Origin: an uncultured beta proteobacterium
GTDB taxonomy: Bacteria > Pseudomonadota > Gammaproteobacteria > Burkholderiales > SG8-39
Length of the DNA: 38,481 nt
Assembly (NCBI GenBank): GCA_902826155.1
Contig: CADEDU010000044.1
Coordinates: 19,847-58,327 of the forward strand
Direction: 5' to 3'
Shown here: in pieces, positions 1-8,490 of the stretch
How positions within the stretch are numbered: the first letter of the stretch is position 1
How the letters are laid out: each line of letters opens with the position of its first letter
Program-made: the position numbers and the translations under genes
Notes under the pieces: model-generated
The model's database searches: none
Told to the model about the DNA's origin: nothing
Seen by the model: only the letters and a program-made list of their open reading frames with translations

Positions 1-470
1 GCCTCGAATCCGGCGGCCTTGGCACGATGCACAAGCTGATGCGACATCGCGCGCTCGGGCCACATGTAGAGCTGGAACCATAGCCGCGCGCCCGGTGCCT
101 GTTCGGCCACGGTTTCCATCGCAGTGGTCGAGCCGGTGGCGAGCGTGAACGGAATGCCCGCGGCCGCGGCCGCTTTGGCGAGCGCAACTTCACCGTGGTA
201 CCACATCAGTCCGGCGGTGCCCGTGGGGGCGATCGCCACCGGCATCTTCGCCGCAGCGCCGAACAGGGTGATCGCCTGCGAGCGTTTTTCGACGTCGATC
301 AGGACCCGCGGCTTGAGCTTGATGCGCTCGAACGCCTCGCGGTTATTGCGCAGCGCCACCTCGTCTTCGGTGCCGCGATCGACGAATTCGAACAGGCCCT
401 TGGGCAGCAGCCGCTGCGCGCGATCGCGCAGATCCCAGATGTTGTACGCAGTGGCGGCGGATTGGGGCAT
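1..470 (-). CDS. FMN-dependent alpha-hydroxy-acid dehydrogenase (LldD/MdlB family), 3' end outside window
   Basis: Only the N-terminal 156 residues are visible, of about 380 usual for the family; the gene runs off the left edge. These enzymes oxidise L-2-hydroxy acids (lactate, mandelate, glycolate) to 2-oxo acids using FMN. Visible hallmarks are the N-terminal AQRLLPKGLFEFVDRGTEDE stretch, the PTGTAG FMN loop, the FTLATGSTT strand and the LWFQLYM strand, all in family order. I chose the ATG at 470 because homologous sequence begins right after it. It lies 63 bp downstream of the Bug receptor gene on the same strand, so it is probably the last gene of the leftward BNR-Bug-dehydrogenase operon. 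The substrate-defining catalytic half is not in the window, so lactate versus mandelate or another hydroxy acid cannot be decided. Confidence 0.9.
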   Translation of the reverse strand, partial: MPQSAATAYNIWDLRDRAQRLLPKGLFEFVDRGTEDEVALRNNREAFERIKLKPRVLIDVEKRSQAITLFGAAAKMPVAIAPTGTAGLMWYHGEVALAKAAAAAGIPFTLATGSTTAMETVAEQAPGARLWFQLYMWPERAMSHQLVHRAKAAGFE

Positions 471-533
471 GGCGGACTCGGGGTGCAGGCTGGACGCAGC
501 TTACGCCGATGGCTCCGATGCCGCGATTGCGGA

Positions 534-1538
534 TCAATCGGCGCTGATGCCGGCGTCCTTCACCACCTTTGCCCACTTCGCAATCTCGGTGGCGATGAAG
601 TCGCCGAACTGCGCGGGCGACATGCTCACGGCTTCGGCTCCTTCGGTGCGAAAGCGCTTCTGCGTCTCCGCCGTAGTGAGCAGCACCGCCAACTCCTTGT
701 GCAGCCGATCGATCACCGCGGCCGGCGTGCCCGCGGGCGCGAGCATGCCCCACCAGTTGTTTGCTTCGAAACCGGGCAGTGCGGCTTCGGCGATGGTTGG
801 CACATCGGGCAGCAGTGGACTGCGCGCGGCGCCGCCGGTGCCCAGAATCTTCAGCTTGCCGCTACGGATGTGCGGCAGGTACTGGATGAGCGAGCCGGCC
901 GAGTAGTGCGCGTGACCCGCGATCACGTCCATCGTCGCCGGTCCACCGCCTTTGTACGGTACGTGCACGACGTCGATGCCGGCCTGGATGCGGAACAACT
1001 CCGCGGCCAGATGCTGAAAGCTGCCTACACCCGCTGAGGCGTACTGCAACGAGCCGGGCTTCGACTTGGCGAGCGCGATCAGCTCCTTCACCGAATTCAC
1101 CGGCAGGCCCGAGTACACCGCGAGCGCGACCGGTCCGGTGCCCAACTGCGTGATCGGCGTGAACGATTTGATCGGATCGTACGGCAGCTTCCGGTACATC
1201 GAAGCGTTGAACGCGTGCGCCACCGAGATCAACAGCAGCGTGTAGCCGTCGGGCGCCGCCTTGGCCGCCATGTCGGTGCCGATCGTGCCGCCGGCGCCGC
1301 CGCGGTTGTCGACCACGACCTGCTGGCCGAGTCGTTCGCCCAGTTGCGTGGCGACCATGCGGCCGACGATGTCGTTGCTGCCACCCGGTGGAAACGGAAT
1401 GATGAGGCGAACCGGTTTCACCGGATAGCTCTCGGTGCTCTGCGCATGGGCCAGGTCAGGCGTAGCGACCAGTCCAAGCACGACGGCGCAACACGTCGCT
1501 AGCAACTCAGCAAAGCAACTTCTTCGGCGAGCGCTCAT
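534..1538 (-). CDS. Bug-family periplasmic tripartite tricarboxylate transporter substrate-binding protein (TctC-like)
   Basis: A 334-residue secreted receptor. From the ATG at 1538 the protein has a basic start (MSARRRSC), a hydrophobic stretch and a signal peptidase I site after DLAHA. The mature part opens with YPVKPVRLIIPFPPGGSND, the classic Bug/TctC N-terminus, and contains VVVDNRGGAGGTIG, VPYKGGGPA and PDVPTIAE motifs in family order. Bug proteins bind carboxylates or other small polar ligands for TctAB permeases, but no tctA or tctB gene is present here, as is usual for the many orphan Bug genes of Burkholderiales. The start codon overlaps the stop of the upstream BNR-repeat gene by 4 bp (ATGA), implying translational coupling. 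An upstream in-frame start at 1643 would bury the signal peptide and is unlikely. Confidence 0.93.
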   Translation of the reverse strand: MSARRRSCFAELLATCCAVVLGLVATPDLAHAQSTESYPVKPVRLIIPFPPGGSNDIVGRMVATQLGERLGQQVVVDNRGGAGGTIGTDMAAKAAPDGYTLLLISVAHAFNASMYRKLPYDPIKSFTPITQLGTGPVALAVYSGLPVNSVKELIALAKSKPGSLQYASAGVGSFQHLAAELFRIQAGIDVVHVPYKGGGPATMDVIAGHAHYSAGSLIQYLPHIRSGKLKILGTGGAARSPLLPDVPTIAEAALPGFEANNWWGMLAPAGTPAAVIDRLHKELAVLLTTAETQKRFRTEGAEAVSMSPAQFGDFIATEIAKWAKVVKDAGISAD

Positions 1539-2665
1539 CGCACCGCCGCCGCGCCGGCCGCGGACTGCGCGAACAGAATCGATTCCACCGTACGTTTGGT
1601 GACGAAGTGCGAGTAATCGCCGTGCTGAGGCACCGGCCGCCAATGCAATGCGCGCACTTCGCCGAACTCATGCTTCAGTCGCGTCCAGCGCTCGCCGCCA
1701 TCGCGGCTGCGGAACAACTGGCCGAGATTGGTGCAGGCGAACACCAGTTTCGGATCGCCCGGATGTACCGCCACGCACCACGGTGTGCTGTTGAGCGCGC
1801 CGGGCAGGCCGAGGTCGTGCCAGGTGTCACCGCCATCGGTGCTGCGCAGCAGCCTTCCGGTGGTGCCCGGCGGTCCGTTGCCGTTGGTAAGGAACAGCGT
1901 TTCGAGCGAGGCGGGGTGATTGACGATGTTGCGCGTGTACTGCCACGGCGAATCGAGCTTCTGGAAGGTCCAGTTCGCGCCGTTGTCGAGGCTGCGATGC
2001 AGGCCGAGATTGGTCGTGGCGAGCAGCACGCGTTGACCCGCACCGTTGCGCGTGACCGCCAGGCCGTGCACGTCGCACGACAGCAGACCACGGTCGGTGC
2101 GGGACCACGTGCGTCCACCGTCGCTGCTGCGGTAAATCCCGCCGATCTCGATCGCGGCCCAGACCGTGTCGCGCTCGATCGGATCGAACAGGATCTGCGT
2201 GACGCGCGTGGGCCCACGATTGATGTCGGAGAACTGCGCGACGTCGGGCACGTCGAGCCGGGTCCAGGAGACGCCCGCATCGTCGGAGCGGAACAGCGCC
2301 GCGGGGCGCGTGCCTGCGAACACGATGCGCGGATCGCGCGGATGCCGGCTCACGCACCATACGTCGCCCAGGGATGCGTCGAGATACGTCCAGTCGGCGC
2401 TCGACTCGTTCCAGCGGAACACGCCGATGTCGGTGCCGGCGAACAGATGCTCGGTGTCGGTGGGGTGGCTCGTCATCGACCACACCCGCGCTTCGAGGTA
2501 CATCCCGGAGTGGCTGTTGGGATGCACGAAGGTCTCGCCGAGATCTTCGCTCAACCAGACCGAATGGCCCGCGGTGCCTACGTACACCGTCACCGCGCTC
2601 GTCGTATCCATCGCATCCATCGCATCCATCGCACTCGTCGGACTCATCGCCACCGGATTCGCCAT
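1535..2665 (-). CDS. BNR/Asp-box repeat protein (WD40/YVTN/BNR-like beta-propeller)
   Basis: A 376-residue protein built from repeated Asp-box motifs: LSEDLGETF, RSDDAGVSWTRL, RSSDGGRTWSRT, RSLDNGANWTF, RSTDGGDTWHD and RSRDGGERWTRL. Between them lie recurring HP-D-P-lvfAgt segments (SHPTDTEHLFAGT, RHPRDPRIVFAGT, VHPGDPKLVFACT). This predicts a beta-propeller of the sialidase/sortilin-like group. There is no sialidase catalytic signature and no signal peptide, so a cytoplasmic binding or scaffold role is possible, but the function is unknown. I chose the ATG at 2665, preceded by GAGG at a good distance; the longer frame from 2755 is low-complexity. An odd MDAMDAMD run near the N-terminus comes from a 9-bp tandem repeat. 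It is the first gene of the leftward operon with the Bug receptor. Confidence 0.85.
   Translation of the reverse strand: MANPVAMSPTSAMDAMDAMDTTSAVTVYVGTAGHSVWLSEDLGETFVHPNSHSGMYLEARVWSMTSHPTDTEHLFAGTDIGVFRWNESSADWTYLDASLGDVWCVSRHPRDPRIVFAGTRPAALFRSDDAGVSWTRLDVPDVAQFSDINRGPTRVTQILFDPIERDTVWAAIEIGGIYRSSDGGRTWSRTDRGLLSCDVHGLAVTRNGAGQRVLLATTNLGLHRSLDNGANWTFQKLDSPWQYTRNIVNHPASLETLFLTNGNGPPGTTGRLLRSTDGGDTWHDLGLPGALNSTPWCVAVHPGDPKLVFACTNLGQLFRSRDGGERWTRLKHEFGEVRALHWRPVPQHGDYSHFVTKRTVESILFAQSAAGAAAVR
2606..2632. repeat. Three perfect tandem copies of a 9-bp unit (ATCCATCGC)
   Basis: Three head-to-tail identical 9-bp units lie inside the 5' end of the BNR-repeat gene and encode the MDAMDAMD segment. 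The unit is a multiple of three, so a change in copy number would add or remove three residues without a frameshift. Confidence 0.9.
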
Positions 2666-2728
2666 GATCGCCTCGTGCCTGCGGTTGCGCCGCTGCCTCT
2701 GCGCGAGCCTTCTGTCAGGCGGAGGATT

Positions 2729-2755
2729 GTCATAACATCGCGCGCCTGCTGTCAA
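2729..2755 (-). promoter_or_regulatory. Candidate sigma-70 promoter of the BNR-Bug-dehydrogenase operon
   Basis: Reading leftward, a perfect -35 TTGACA (2755-2750) is followed after 15 bp by TATGAC (2734-2729), in the 122-bp gap shared with divergent tcuA. The spacer is shorter than the ideal 17 bp, so this remains a candidate only. Confidence 0.35.
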
Positions 2756-2787
2756 CGGAGGGTGCGCCCTCCATACAAGAAGACTCG

Positions 2788-4182
2788 ATGAACGATATTT
2801 CGTCCTACGATGTGCTGGTGATCGGCTGCGGCAACGCGGCCCTGTGTGCGGCGCTGTGCGCGCGTGAACAGGGCGCGAGCGTGCTGATCCTCGAAAGCGC
2901 GCCGCGGCACATGCGCGGCGGCAACAGCCGCCATACGCGCAATCTGCGCGTGATGCACGAGATTCCCACGAGTGTCATGATCGACAAGTACCCCGAGGAG
3001 GAGTACTACGCCGACCTGCTGCGCGTCACCGGCGGGCAGACCACCGAGGAACTGGCACGGCTCACCATTCGCGAGTCGTTCGAGTGTCCCGATTGGATGA
3101 TGGGCTATGGCGTGCGATTCCAGCCCTCGCTCACCGGCACGCTTCACCTCGGGCGCACCAACGCGTTTTTTCTCGGCGGCGGCAAGGCGGTGGTCAATGA
3201 GCTGTCGGCGGCGGCCGAGCGTCTGGACGTGCGCATCCTTTACGACACCCAAGTCACGGCGATCGAGCTGGAAGGCGACACCTTCAAGAGCGCGACCGCG
3301 ATGATCGACGGTCGACCGCAGCAGGTGCGGGCCAAGGCCCTCGTGGCGGCCTGCGGCGGATTCGAATCGAACCTGGAATGGTTGAAGGAAGCCTGGGGCC
3401 CGCCAGCGGAAAACTTTCTGATCCGCGGCACGCCGTACAACACCGGTGTCGTGCTCAAGGCGTTGCACCAGCAGGGCGTGCAGTCGATCGGCGATCCGAC
3501 GCAGTGTCATGCGGTGGCGATCGACGCGCGCGCGCCCAAGTTCGACGGCGGCATCGTCACGCGCCTGGACAGCGTCAGTCTGGGCATCGTCGTCAACCGG
3601 CACGCCAAGCGGTTCTACGACGAGGGCGAGGATTTCTGGCCGAAGCGCTACGCAATCTGGGGCCGACTGGTGGCGCAGCAACCCGAGCAGATCGGCTATT
3701 CGATCATCGATGCCAAGGCGCTGGGCCGGTTCATGCCTTCGGTGTTCCCGGCGATCCAGGCGGGCTCGATCCGCGAACTCGCCGGCAAGCTCGATCTCGA
3801 TGCGGAGCAACTGCAACGCACGGTCGATGAGTTCAATCGCGCGGTCAAACCCGGCACTTTCAATCACGGCGAACTCGACGACTGTCGCACCGAAGGTCTG
3901 ACGCCGAACAAGACGCACTGGGCGCGCGCACTCGACACCGCGCCGTACTCGGCTTATCCGTTGCGGCCGGGCATCACCTTCACTTATCTGGGCGTCGGCG
4001 TGGACGAACGCGCGCAGATGCTCATGGCTGACGGCAAGCCGTCGAAAAACATGTTCGCAGCGGGAGAGATCATGGCAGGCAACGTGCTCGGCAAGGGTTA
4101 CCTTGCCGGCATCGGCATGACGATCGGCACGGTGTTCGGCCGCATCGCCGGCAGGGAAGTGGGGCGCTATGTCCGCGGCTAG
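2788..4182 (+). CDS. tcuA: FAD-dependent tricarballylate dehydrogenase TcuA
   Basis: A 464-residue flavoprotein of the fumarate reductase/succinate dehydrogenase class. It has an N-terminal Rossmann FAD motif (VLVIGCGNAALCAA, about residues 10-23), an acidic strand end (LILESAP), the RGGNSRHTRNLR segment typical of TcuA, and a C-terminal FAD-contact region (FAAGEIMAGNVLGKGYL). TcuA oxidises tricarballylate to cis-aconitate, passing electrons to TcuB. The match in length and motifs, with tcuB directly downstream overlapping by 14 bp, makes the family call strong. The true substrate could be another tricarboxylate or dicarboxylate, because this family is widespread beside Bug receptors. It is divergent from the BNR-Bug operon. 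The start has a purine-rich AAGAAG upstream. Confidence 0.93.
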   Translation: MNDISSYDVLVIGCGNAALCAALCAREQGASVLILESAPRHMRGGNSRHTRNLRVMHEIPTSVMIDKYPEEEYYADLLRVTGGQTTEELARLTIRESFECPDWMMGYGVRFQPSLTGTLHLGRTNAFFLGGGKAVVNELSAAAERLDVRILYDTQVTAIELEGDTFKSATAMIDGRPQQVRAKALVAACGGFESNLEWLKEAWGPPAENFLIRGTPYNTGVVLKALHQQGVQSIGDPTQCHAVAIDARAPKFDGGIVTRLDSVSLGIVVNRHAKRFYDEGEDFWPKRYAIWGRLVAQQPEQIGYSIIDAKALGRFMPSVFPAIQAGSIRELAGKLDLDAEQLQRTVDEFNRAVKPGTFNHGELDDCRTEGLTPNKTHWARALDTAPYSAYPLRPGITFTYLGVGVDERAQMLMADGKPSKNMFAAGEIMAGNVLGKGYLAGIGMTIGTVFGRIAGREVGRYVRG

Positions 4183-5323
4183 TGGCGTGAGGAGCGGCGA
4201 GGGCAGGTCGCTCGCCGAACTGGTGCGCGAGGGCGAGCGGATCATGACGATCTGCAACGCCTGCCGCTATTGCGAGGGGTTCTGCGCGGTGTTCCCGGCG
4301 ATGGAACGGCGCCTGAATTTCGCGCAGAGCGACATGAGTTATCTGGCCAATCTGTGCCACAACTGCGGCGAGTGCTACTACGCCTGCCAGTTCTCGCCGC
4401 CGCACGAGTTCGATCTGAACGTACCGCAGACGCTGGCGCAGATCCGCGCGCGCACCTACGAGGAATACGCGTGGCCGCAACCACTCGCGCGCGCTTTCAA
4501 TCGTAACGGCGTGGGCACGGCGATCGTGCTGGTGGCGTTCATCGCGATCGCCATGCTGCTGGGCGCGTGGATTCTAGGCAGCGAGCGGCTGTTCGCCGCG
4601 GCCGCCGGAGGCAATTTCTACGCGGTGATTCCGCATCAGGTGATGGTGAATACGTTCGGCGGGGTGAGTCTGTTCGTGCTGCTGGCGATGCTCATCGGCT
4701 GCGTGCGCGCCTGGCGCGACATCGGTGAACCGCTAAGCGAATTGAGCAAACCGTTCGCATGGCGCCAGGCGCTGGGCGACGTGTTCACGCTCAAGTATCT
4801 GCATGGTGGCGGCATCGGTTGCACCGAATCCGATACCAGGCGTTCCAAGGCGCGGCGGCTGGCGCATCACTTCACCTTCTACGGGTTCCTGCTGTGTTTC
4901 GCGGCGACCTCGTTGGGCACGATCTATCACTACGCGTTCGGCTGGAAGGCGCCATACGAGTATCTCAGCCTGCCGGTGATGCTCGGCACGATCGGCGGGG
5001 TCGGACTCCTCATCGGCCCGCCGGCGCTGCACTGGCTGCGCAAACAGGCGGATCCGGCCACGGTCGATGCGCAGTACAGCGGCGTTGCCGATGCGTTCAT
5101 CTGGCTGCTGTTCCTCACCAGCCTGACCGGCCTGCTGCTGATGGCATTGCGTGAGACACGTGCGATGGGTGTGCTGCTGATCGTGCACCTAGCGGTGGTG
5201 ATGGCCCTGTTCGTGACTTTGCCGTACGGTAAGTTCATCCATGGTTTCTATCGGCTGGCTGCGCTGCTCAAGTACGCGCTCGAGGGCAAGCGGCCGTTCC
5301 AGATGATCGGCGGCGAGGGTTGA
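4169..5323 (+). CDS. tcuB: TcuB: iron-sulfur membrane electron-transfer partner of TcuA
   Basis: A 384-residue membrane protein. Two ferredoxin-like clusters sit near the N-terminus: CNACRYCEGFC (CxxCxxCxxxC) and CHNCGECYYAC. They are followed by several hydrophobic helices (for example GTAIVLVAFIAIAMLLGAW, LFVLLAMLIGCV, LLLIVHLAVVMALFVTLPYG) with histidines suited to haem or quinone contact. TcuB is known to re-oxidise the FADH2 of TcuA and feed electrons to the quinone pool. The start at 4169 overlaps the 3' end of tcuA by 14 bp, so the two are translated together. No TcuC-type tricarballylate permease or TcuR regulator is seen next to it. Confidence 0.93.
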   Translation: MSAASGVRSGEGRSLAELVREGERIMTICNACRYCEGFCAVFPAMERRLNFAQSDMSYLANLCHNCGECYYACQFSPPHEFDLNVPQTLAQIRARTYEEYAWPQPLARAFNRNGVGTAIVLVAFIAIAMLLGAWILGSERLFAAAAGGNFYAVIPHQVMVNTFGGVSLFVLLAMLIGCVRAWRDIGEPLSELSKPFAWRQALGDVFTLKYLHGGGIGCTESDTRRSKARRLAHHFTFYGFLLCFAATSLGTIYHYAFGWKAPYEYLSLPVMLGTIGGVGLLIGPPALHWLRKQADPATVDAQYSGVADAFIWLLFLTSLTGLLLMALRETRAMGVLLIVHLAVVMALFVTLPYGKFIHGFYRLAALLKYALEGKRPFQMIGGEG

Positions 5324-5429
5324 GCGGGGCCGTCGTGATGCGTGTACGAAGCGCCCGCGATCTGCGTACAGCTGCGTTATCTGCGCAATCCGCGGCTCGT
5401 ATCGAGGTTGAGTAGAAAAAGGGGGAGGC

Positions 5430-6209
5430 ATGTCGGCATTTCGGGATACGACCATCAGCGTCAACGGCGCCAAGATCGCGCTGCGACGTGGCGGCGCAGG
5501 CGCGCCGTTGCTCTATCTGCACGGCGCCAATGGCGTTCCGGGCGTGCTGCCGTTCATGGAGCAGTTAGCGCAGCGGTACGACGTGCTGGTGCCCGAGCAC
5601 CCGGGATTCGGGCGGTCGGATGAGCCCGATTGGGTCGAGTCGATCCACGACGTGGCGTACTTCTATCTCGATTTCATCGAGCAGCTCGGGCTGGATGGCA
5701 CGCATCTGGTGGGCACTTCGCTTGGCGGCTGGATCGCGATGGAGATCGCGGTGCGCAACCAGACGCGGCTGCGCTCGATGACGTTGGCGGCGCCTGCAGG
5801 CATTCTGGTGCCGTCGCATCCGCCGGCTGACATCTTCCTGATGAAGCCCGAGGAATCGGTACGCGCCTTGTTCCACGACCAGACATTCGCCGAGCGCATG
5901 CTGGCGATTCCGCTCACGCCGGAAACCGCCGAGTTGCAGGTGAAGAACAAGTTCGCCACCGCGCGCCTGGCCTGGGATCCGCGGCTGCACGACCCCACGC
6001 TCGCGCGCTGGTTGCATCGGGTGAAGATCCCGACGCAGATCATCTGGGGCGACGACGACCGGATTTTCGCGCCGGTCTACGCCGATGCTTTGAAGAAGCA
6101 CATCCCGCATGCTGCAGTCACCATCCTCGACAAGTGCGGCCATCTCGCGCACATCGAGCAGACCGAGCGGTTCGTGCGGCTGGTGACCGAGTTCGCCGCG
6201 AAGAGCTGA
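5430..6209 (+). CDS. Alpha/beta-fold hydrolase
   Basis: A 259-residue alpha/beta hydrolase. The family signs are an oxyanion-hole LYLHGANG segment (residues 28-35), EHPGFGRSD (56-64), nucleophile elbow GTSLGGW with Ser97, acid in WGDDDRIF (Asp210 is the likely acid), and the catalytic histidine in CGHLAHIEQ (His238). The size and motif set are those of C-C bond or ester hydrolases such as meta-cleavage product hydrolases, and of RutD-like proteins; sequence alone does not fix the substrate. It starts 106 bp after tcuB with a G-rich GGGGGAGG ribosome site and is followed 10 bp later by an LLM oxidoreductase, so these two are probably co-transcribed and act in the same pathway. Confidence 0.92.
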   Translation: MSAFRDTTISVNGAKIALRRGGAGAPLLYLHGANGVPGVLPFMEQLAQRYDVLVPEHPGFGRSDEPDWVESIHDVAYFYLDFIEQLGLDGTHLVGTSLGGWIAMEIAVRNQTRLRSMTLAAPAGILVPSHPPADIFLMKPEESVRALFHDQTFAERMLAIPLTPETAELQVKNKFATARLAWDPRLHDPTLARWLHRVKIPTQIIWGDDDRIFAPVYADALKKHIPHAAVTILDKCGHLAHIEQTERFVRLVTEFAAKS

Positions 6210-6219
6210 GGAGACGACG

Positions 6220-7425
6220 ATGAATGTGATGTTCTTTCACCTGATGCCGTACGCGGATGTCGATCTGAAAGAGGCGGCCAAGTACGACACCGCGTGGGTC
6301 ACTTTCCCCAACACGAACTACGACCCGATCAAGGGCCAGGCGCTCTACAACCGCTATCTCGACGAGACGGTACTGGCCGAAGAGCTCGGCTACGACGGCG
6401 TCTGCGTAAACGAACACCATCAGACCTCGTACGGGCTGATGCCTTCGCCGATCGTGATGGCCTCGATCCTCACGCGTCTCACCAAGCGCGTGCGCATCGC
6501 GGTGCTGGGCAGTGCGATTCCGCTGCGCAACCATCCGCTCACGCTGGCCGAGGAGCATGCGATGCTCGATGTGCTCTCCGGCGGAAGATTGATCAGCGGG
6601 TTCGTGCGGGGCATCGGTTCGGAATATCACGCGTTCGGGGTGAACCCGACGTTCTCGCACGAGCGCTTCCACGAGGCGCACGATCTGATTACGCGCGCAT
6701 GGCGCGATCCCGGGCCGTTTCCGTTCTACGGCAAGCACTACCAGGTGAACTACGTGAACCTGTGGCCGCGGCCAATTCAGCGTCCGCATCCGCCGATCTG
6801 GATCCCGTCGCAGGGCAGCAAGGAGACGATCGACTTCGCCGCGCATCCCGATCATCGCTACACCTATCTGCAGACATTCAGCCCCGCTGCCGTGGTCGGC
6901 AAGTTCCTGAACATGTATCGCGAGACGGCAAAGGGATTCGGTTACACCGCGGTCGACACGCAGCTGGGGTGGGCGGTCCCGGTCTACGTGGCAGCAACCG
7001 ACGCGCAGGCGATCAAGGAAGCCGAAGAGCACTACCAGAACTTCCGCTACACCTTCCTGAAGATGCCGCCGGAAATGCTGCTGCCGCCGGGCTACACCTC
7101 GCGCGAATCGCTCAAGGCCATTGCGCTGGCCAAGTCCAACATGCGCCAGCAGAACTCGTTCGAGGCCGCCATCGACATGGGGCTGGTGGTCGTGGGAAGC
7201 CCGAGCACCGTGCGCGAACGCTTCACCGGGTACTGGAAGGAATTCGGCTTCGGCAATCTGCTGACGATGATGCAGTTCGGCACGTTGCCTTCCGATCTCA
7301 CCCTCAAGAGCATGCGTTTGTTCGGCGCCGAAGTGCTGCCCGCGCTGCAGAAGCTCGGCCCGCGCGGATTCGAACAGGGGCCGCCGGCGGTGGCCAAGAT
7401 GCGCGAGGCGGCGCTGGCGAAGTAA
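6220..7425 (+). CDS. LLM-class (luciferase-like) flavin-dependent oxidoreductase
   Basis: A 401-residue TIM-barrel flavoprotein of the bacterial luciferase superfamily. Family signs include GYDGVCVNEHHQTSYGLMPSP (only the family-typical vNEHH core matters), the RVRIAVLGSAIPLRNHPLTLAEE strand-helix, and the DVLSGGRLISGFVRG phosphate/flavin loop. These enzymes are usually monooxygenases fed with reduced flavin by a separate reductase; none is encoded in the window. It follows the alpha/beta hydrolase by 10 bp with a GAGGAG ribosome site and precedes the FAH-family gene, suggesting a monooxygenase-hydrolase set. The substrate is unknown. Confidence 0.92.
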   Translation: MNVMFFHLMPYADVDLKEAAKYDTAWVTFPNTNYDPIKGQALYNRYLDETVLAEELGYDGVCVNEHHQTSYGLMPSPIVMASILTRLTKRVRIAVLGSAIPLRNHPLTLAEEHAMLDVLSGGRLISGFVRGIGSEYHAFGVNPTFSHERFHEAHDLITRAWRDPGPFPFYGKHYQVNYVNLWPRPIQRPHPPIWIPSQGSKETIDFAAHPDHRYTYLQTFSPAAVVGKFLNMYRETAKGFGYTAVDTQLGWAVPVYVAATDAQAIKEAEEHYQNFRYTFLKMPPEMLLPPGYTSRESLKAIALAKSNMRQQNSFEAAIDMGLVVVGSPSTVRERFTGYWKEFGFGNLLTMMQFGTLPSDLTLKSMRLFGAEVLPALQKLGPRGFEQGPPAVAKMREAALAK

Positions 7426-7518
7426 AGCGGCGAATGGATATTGAAGCGGCGGACGGTTTTTTGGGCGCGGTTTGAATTGAAATACAAGCCGCTCACGGCG
7501 GCAGCTTAAGGAGGCGAC

Positions 7519-8457
7519 ATGAAACTGGTGCTGTTCAAGAGTGGCGCGCAAGCCGAACTCACGCCCGGTGTGCTGACCGATCGAGGTGTGGTGAGCATTG
7601 CATCGGCGGTGCAGAAGTCGAGCACGCCGCAGCTCACGATGGAAGGCATCATCAACGACTTCGATCGGCTGCGTCCGGCGCTGGAGAAGCTCGCTGCAAG
7701 CGGCGCGGCGACACCGCTTGGCTCAGTGCGCCTCGGTCCGCCGCTGCCGCGTCCGGGCAAGATCCTGTGCTGTATCGCCAATTACTGGGAGCACGCGCAG
7801 CGCGAGGCGCGTCCGCTCAACATGTTCATCAAGAATTCCGATGCGGTGGTGGGGCCGGGCGACACGATCGTGCTGCCGGAGCACACCGGGCCGTGGATCT
7901 TCATGCACGAGGCGGAACTGGCGATCGTCATCAAAGGGCCGGCCAAGAAGGTCTCGCGCGAGAACTGGCGCAGTGCCGTGTTCGGCTATACCGCGCTGAT
8001 CGATGTGTCGGCGCGTGGCGAAGGGCGGCGCACCTGGCCGGCGACGGTGCCGGCGAGCTGGATGGGCAAGTCGTTCGACACCTTTGCACCGATCGGACCG
8101 TGCATCGTCACCGCCGACGAAGTCCCCGATCCGAACGACATGATCGTGCGCTTCTGGAGCGACGGTGAGCTTCGGCACAACTACAACACCGACGACATGG
8201 AACATCCGGTGCCCGAGCTGATCGAATTCTCGACCGCGATCTGCACCATGAATTCCGGCGATGTCATCGCCTGCGGCACCAATCACGAAGGCCTGGGTGC
8301 GCTGCAGGACGGCGAGAAGGTCGAGATCGAGATCCAGGGCGTTGGCCGCATGGGGTTGAGCGTGGTCGATCCGCTCAAGCGCAAGTGGGAGCGCGGCGTG
8401 TACATGGGTGCCGACTCCACCAATCCCGAAGCGGTGAAGCGGCATCGGCCGAAGTAG
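7519..8457 (+). CDS. Fumarylacetoacetate hydrolase (FAH) family protein
   Basis: A 312-residue protein with the FAH fold. GKILCCIANYWEHA opens the catalytic domain, the metal-binding acids lie in FMHEAELAIVI, and the third acid is in the TALIDVSARGEG segment; MGKSFDTFAPIGPC and VIACGTNHEGLG are further family signatures. Members hydrolyse or decarboxylate 2-oxo acid products of ring cleavage (acylpyruvases, fumarylpyruvate hydrolase, 2-hydroxyhepta-2,4-diene-1,7-dioate isomerase). A strong AAGGAGG lies 5 bp before the ATG. The 93-bp gap after the LLM gene is AT-richer than the surroundings and might carry its own promoter. It is convergent with the MFS gene, 33 bp away. Confidence 0.93.
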   Translation: MKLVLFKSGAQAELTPGVLTDRGVVSIASAVQKSSTPQLTMEGIINDFDRLRPALEKLAASGAATPLGSVRLGPPLPRPGKILCCIANYWEHAQREARPLNMFIKNSDAVVGPGDTIVLPEHTGPWIFMHEAELAIVIKGPAKKVSRENWRSAVFGYTALIDVSARGEGRRTWPATVPASWMGKSFDTFAPIGPCIVTADEVPDPNDMIVRFWSDGELRHNYNTDDMEHPVPELIEFSTAICTMNSGDVIACGTNHEGLGALQDGEKVEIEIQGVGRMGLSVVDPLKRKWERGVYMGADSTNPEAVKRHRPK

Positions 8458-8490
8458 GTCTGCGTTCGCCTTGAGCGACTGCCTTCGGCC

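Noticed and set aside
2752..4257. 501-residue leftward open frame opposite tcuA
   Set aside because: It lies fully antisense to tcuA, has no recognisable domain and has the Arg/His-rich composition of shadow frames.
7440..7470. T6 run after the first LLM gene as a terminator
   Set aside because: No stem of useful length precedes the T run.
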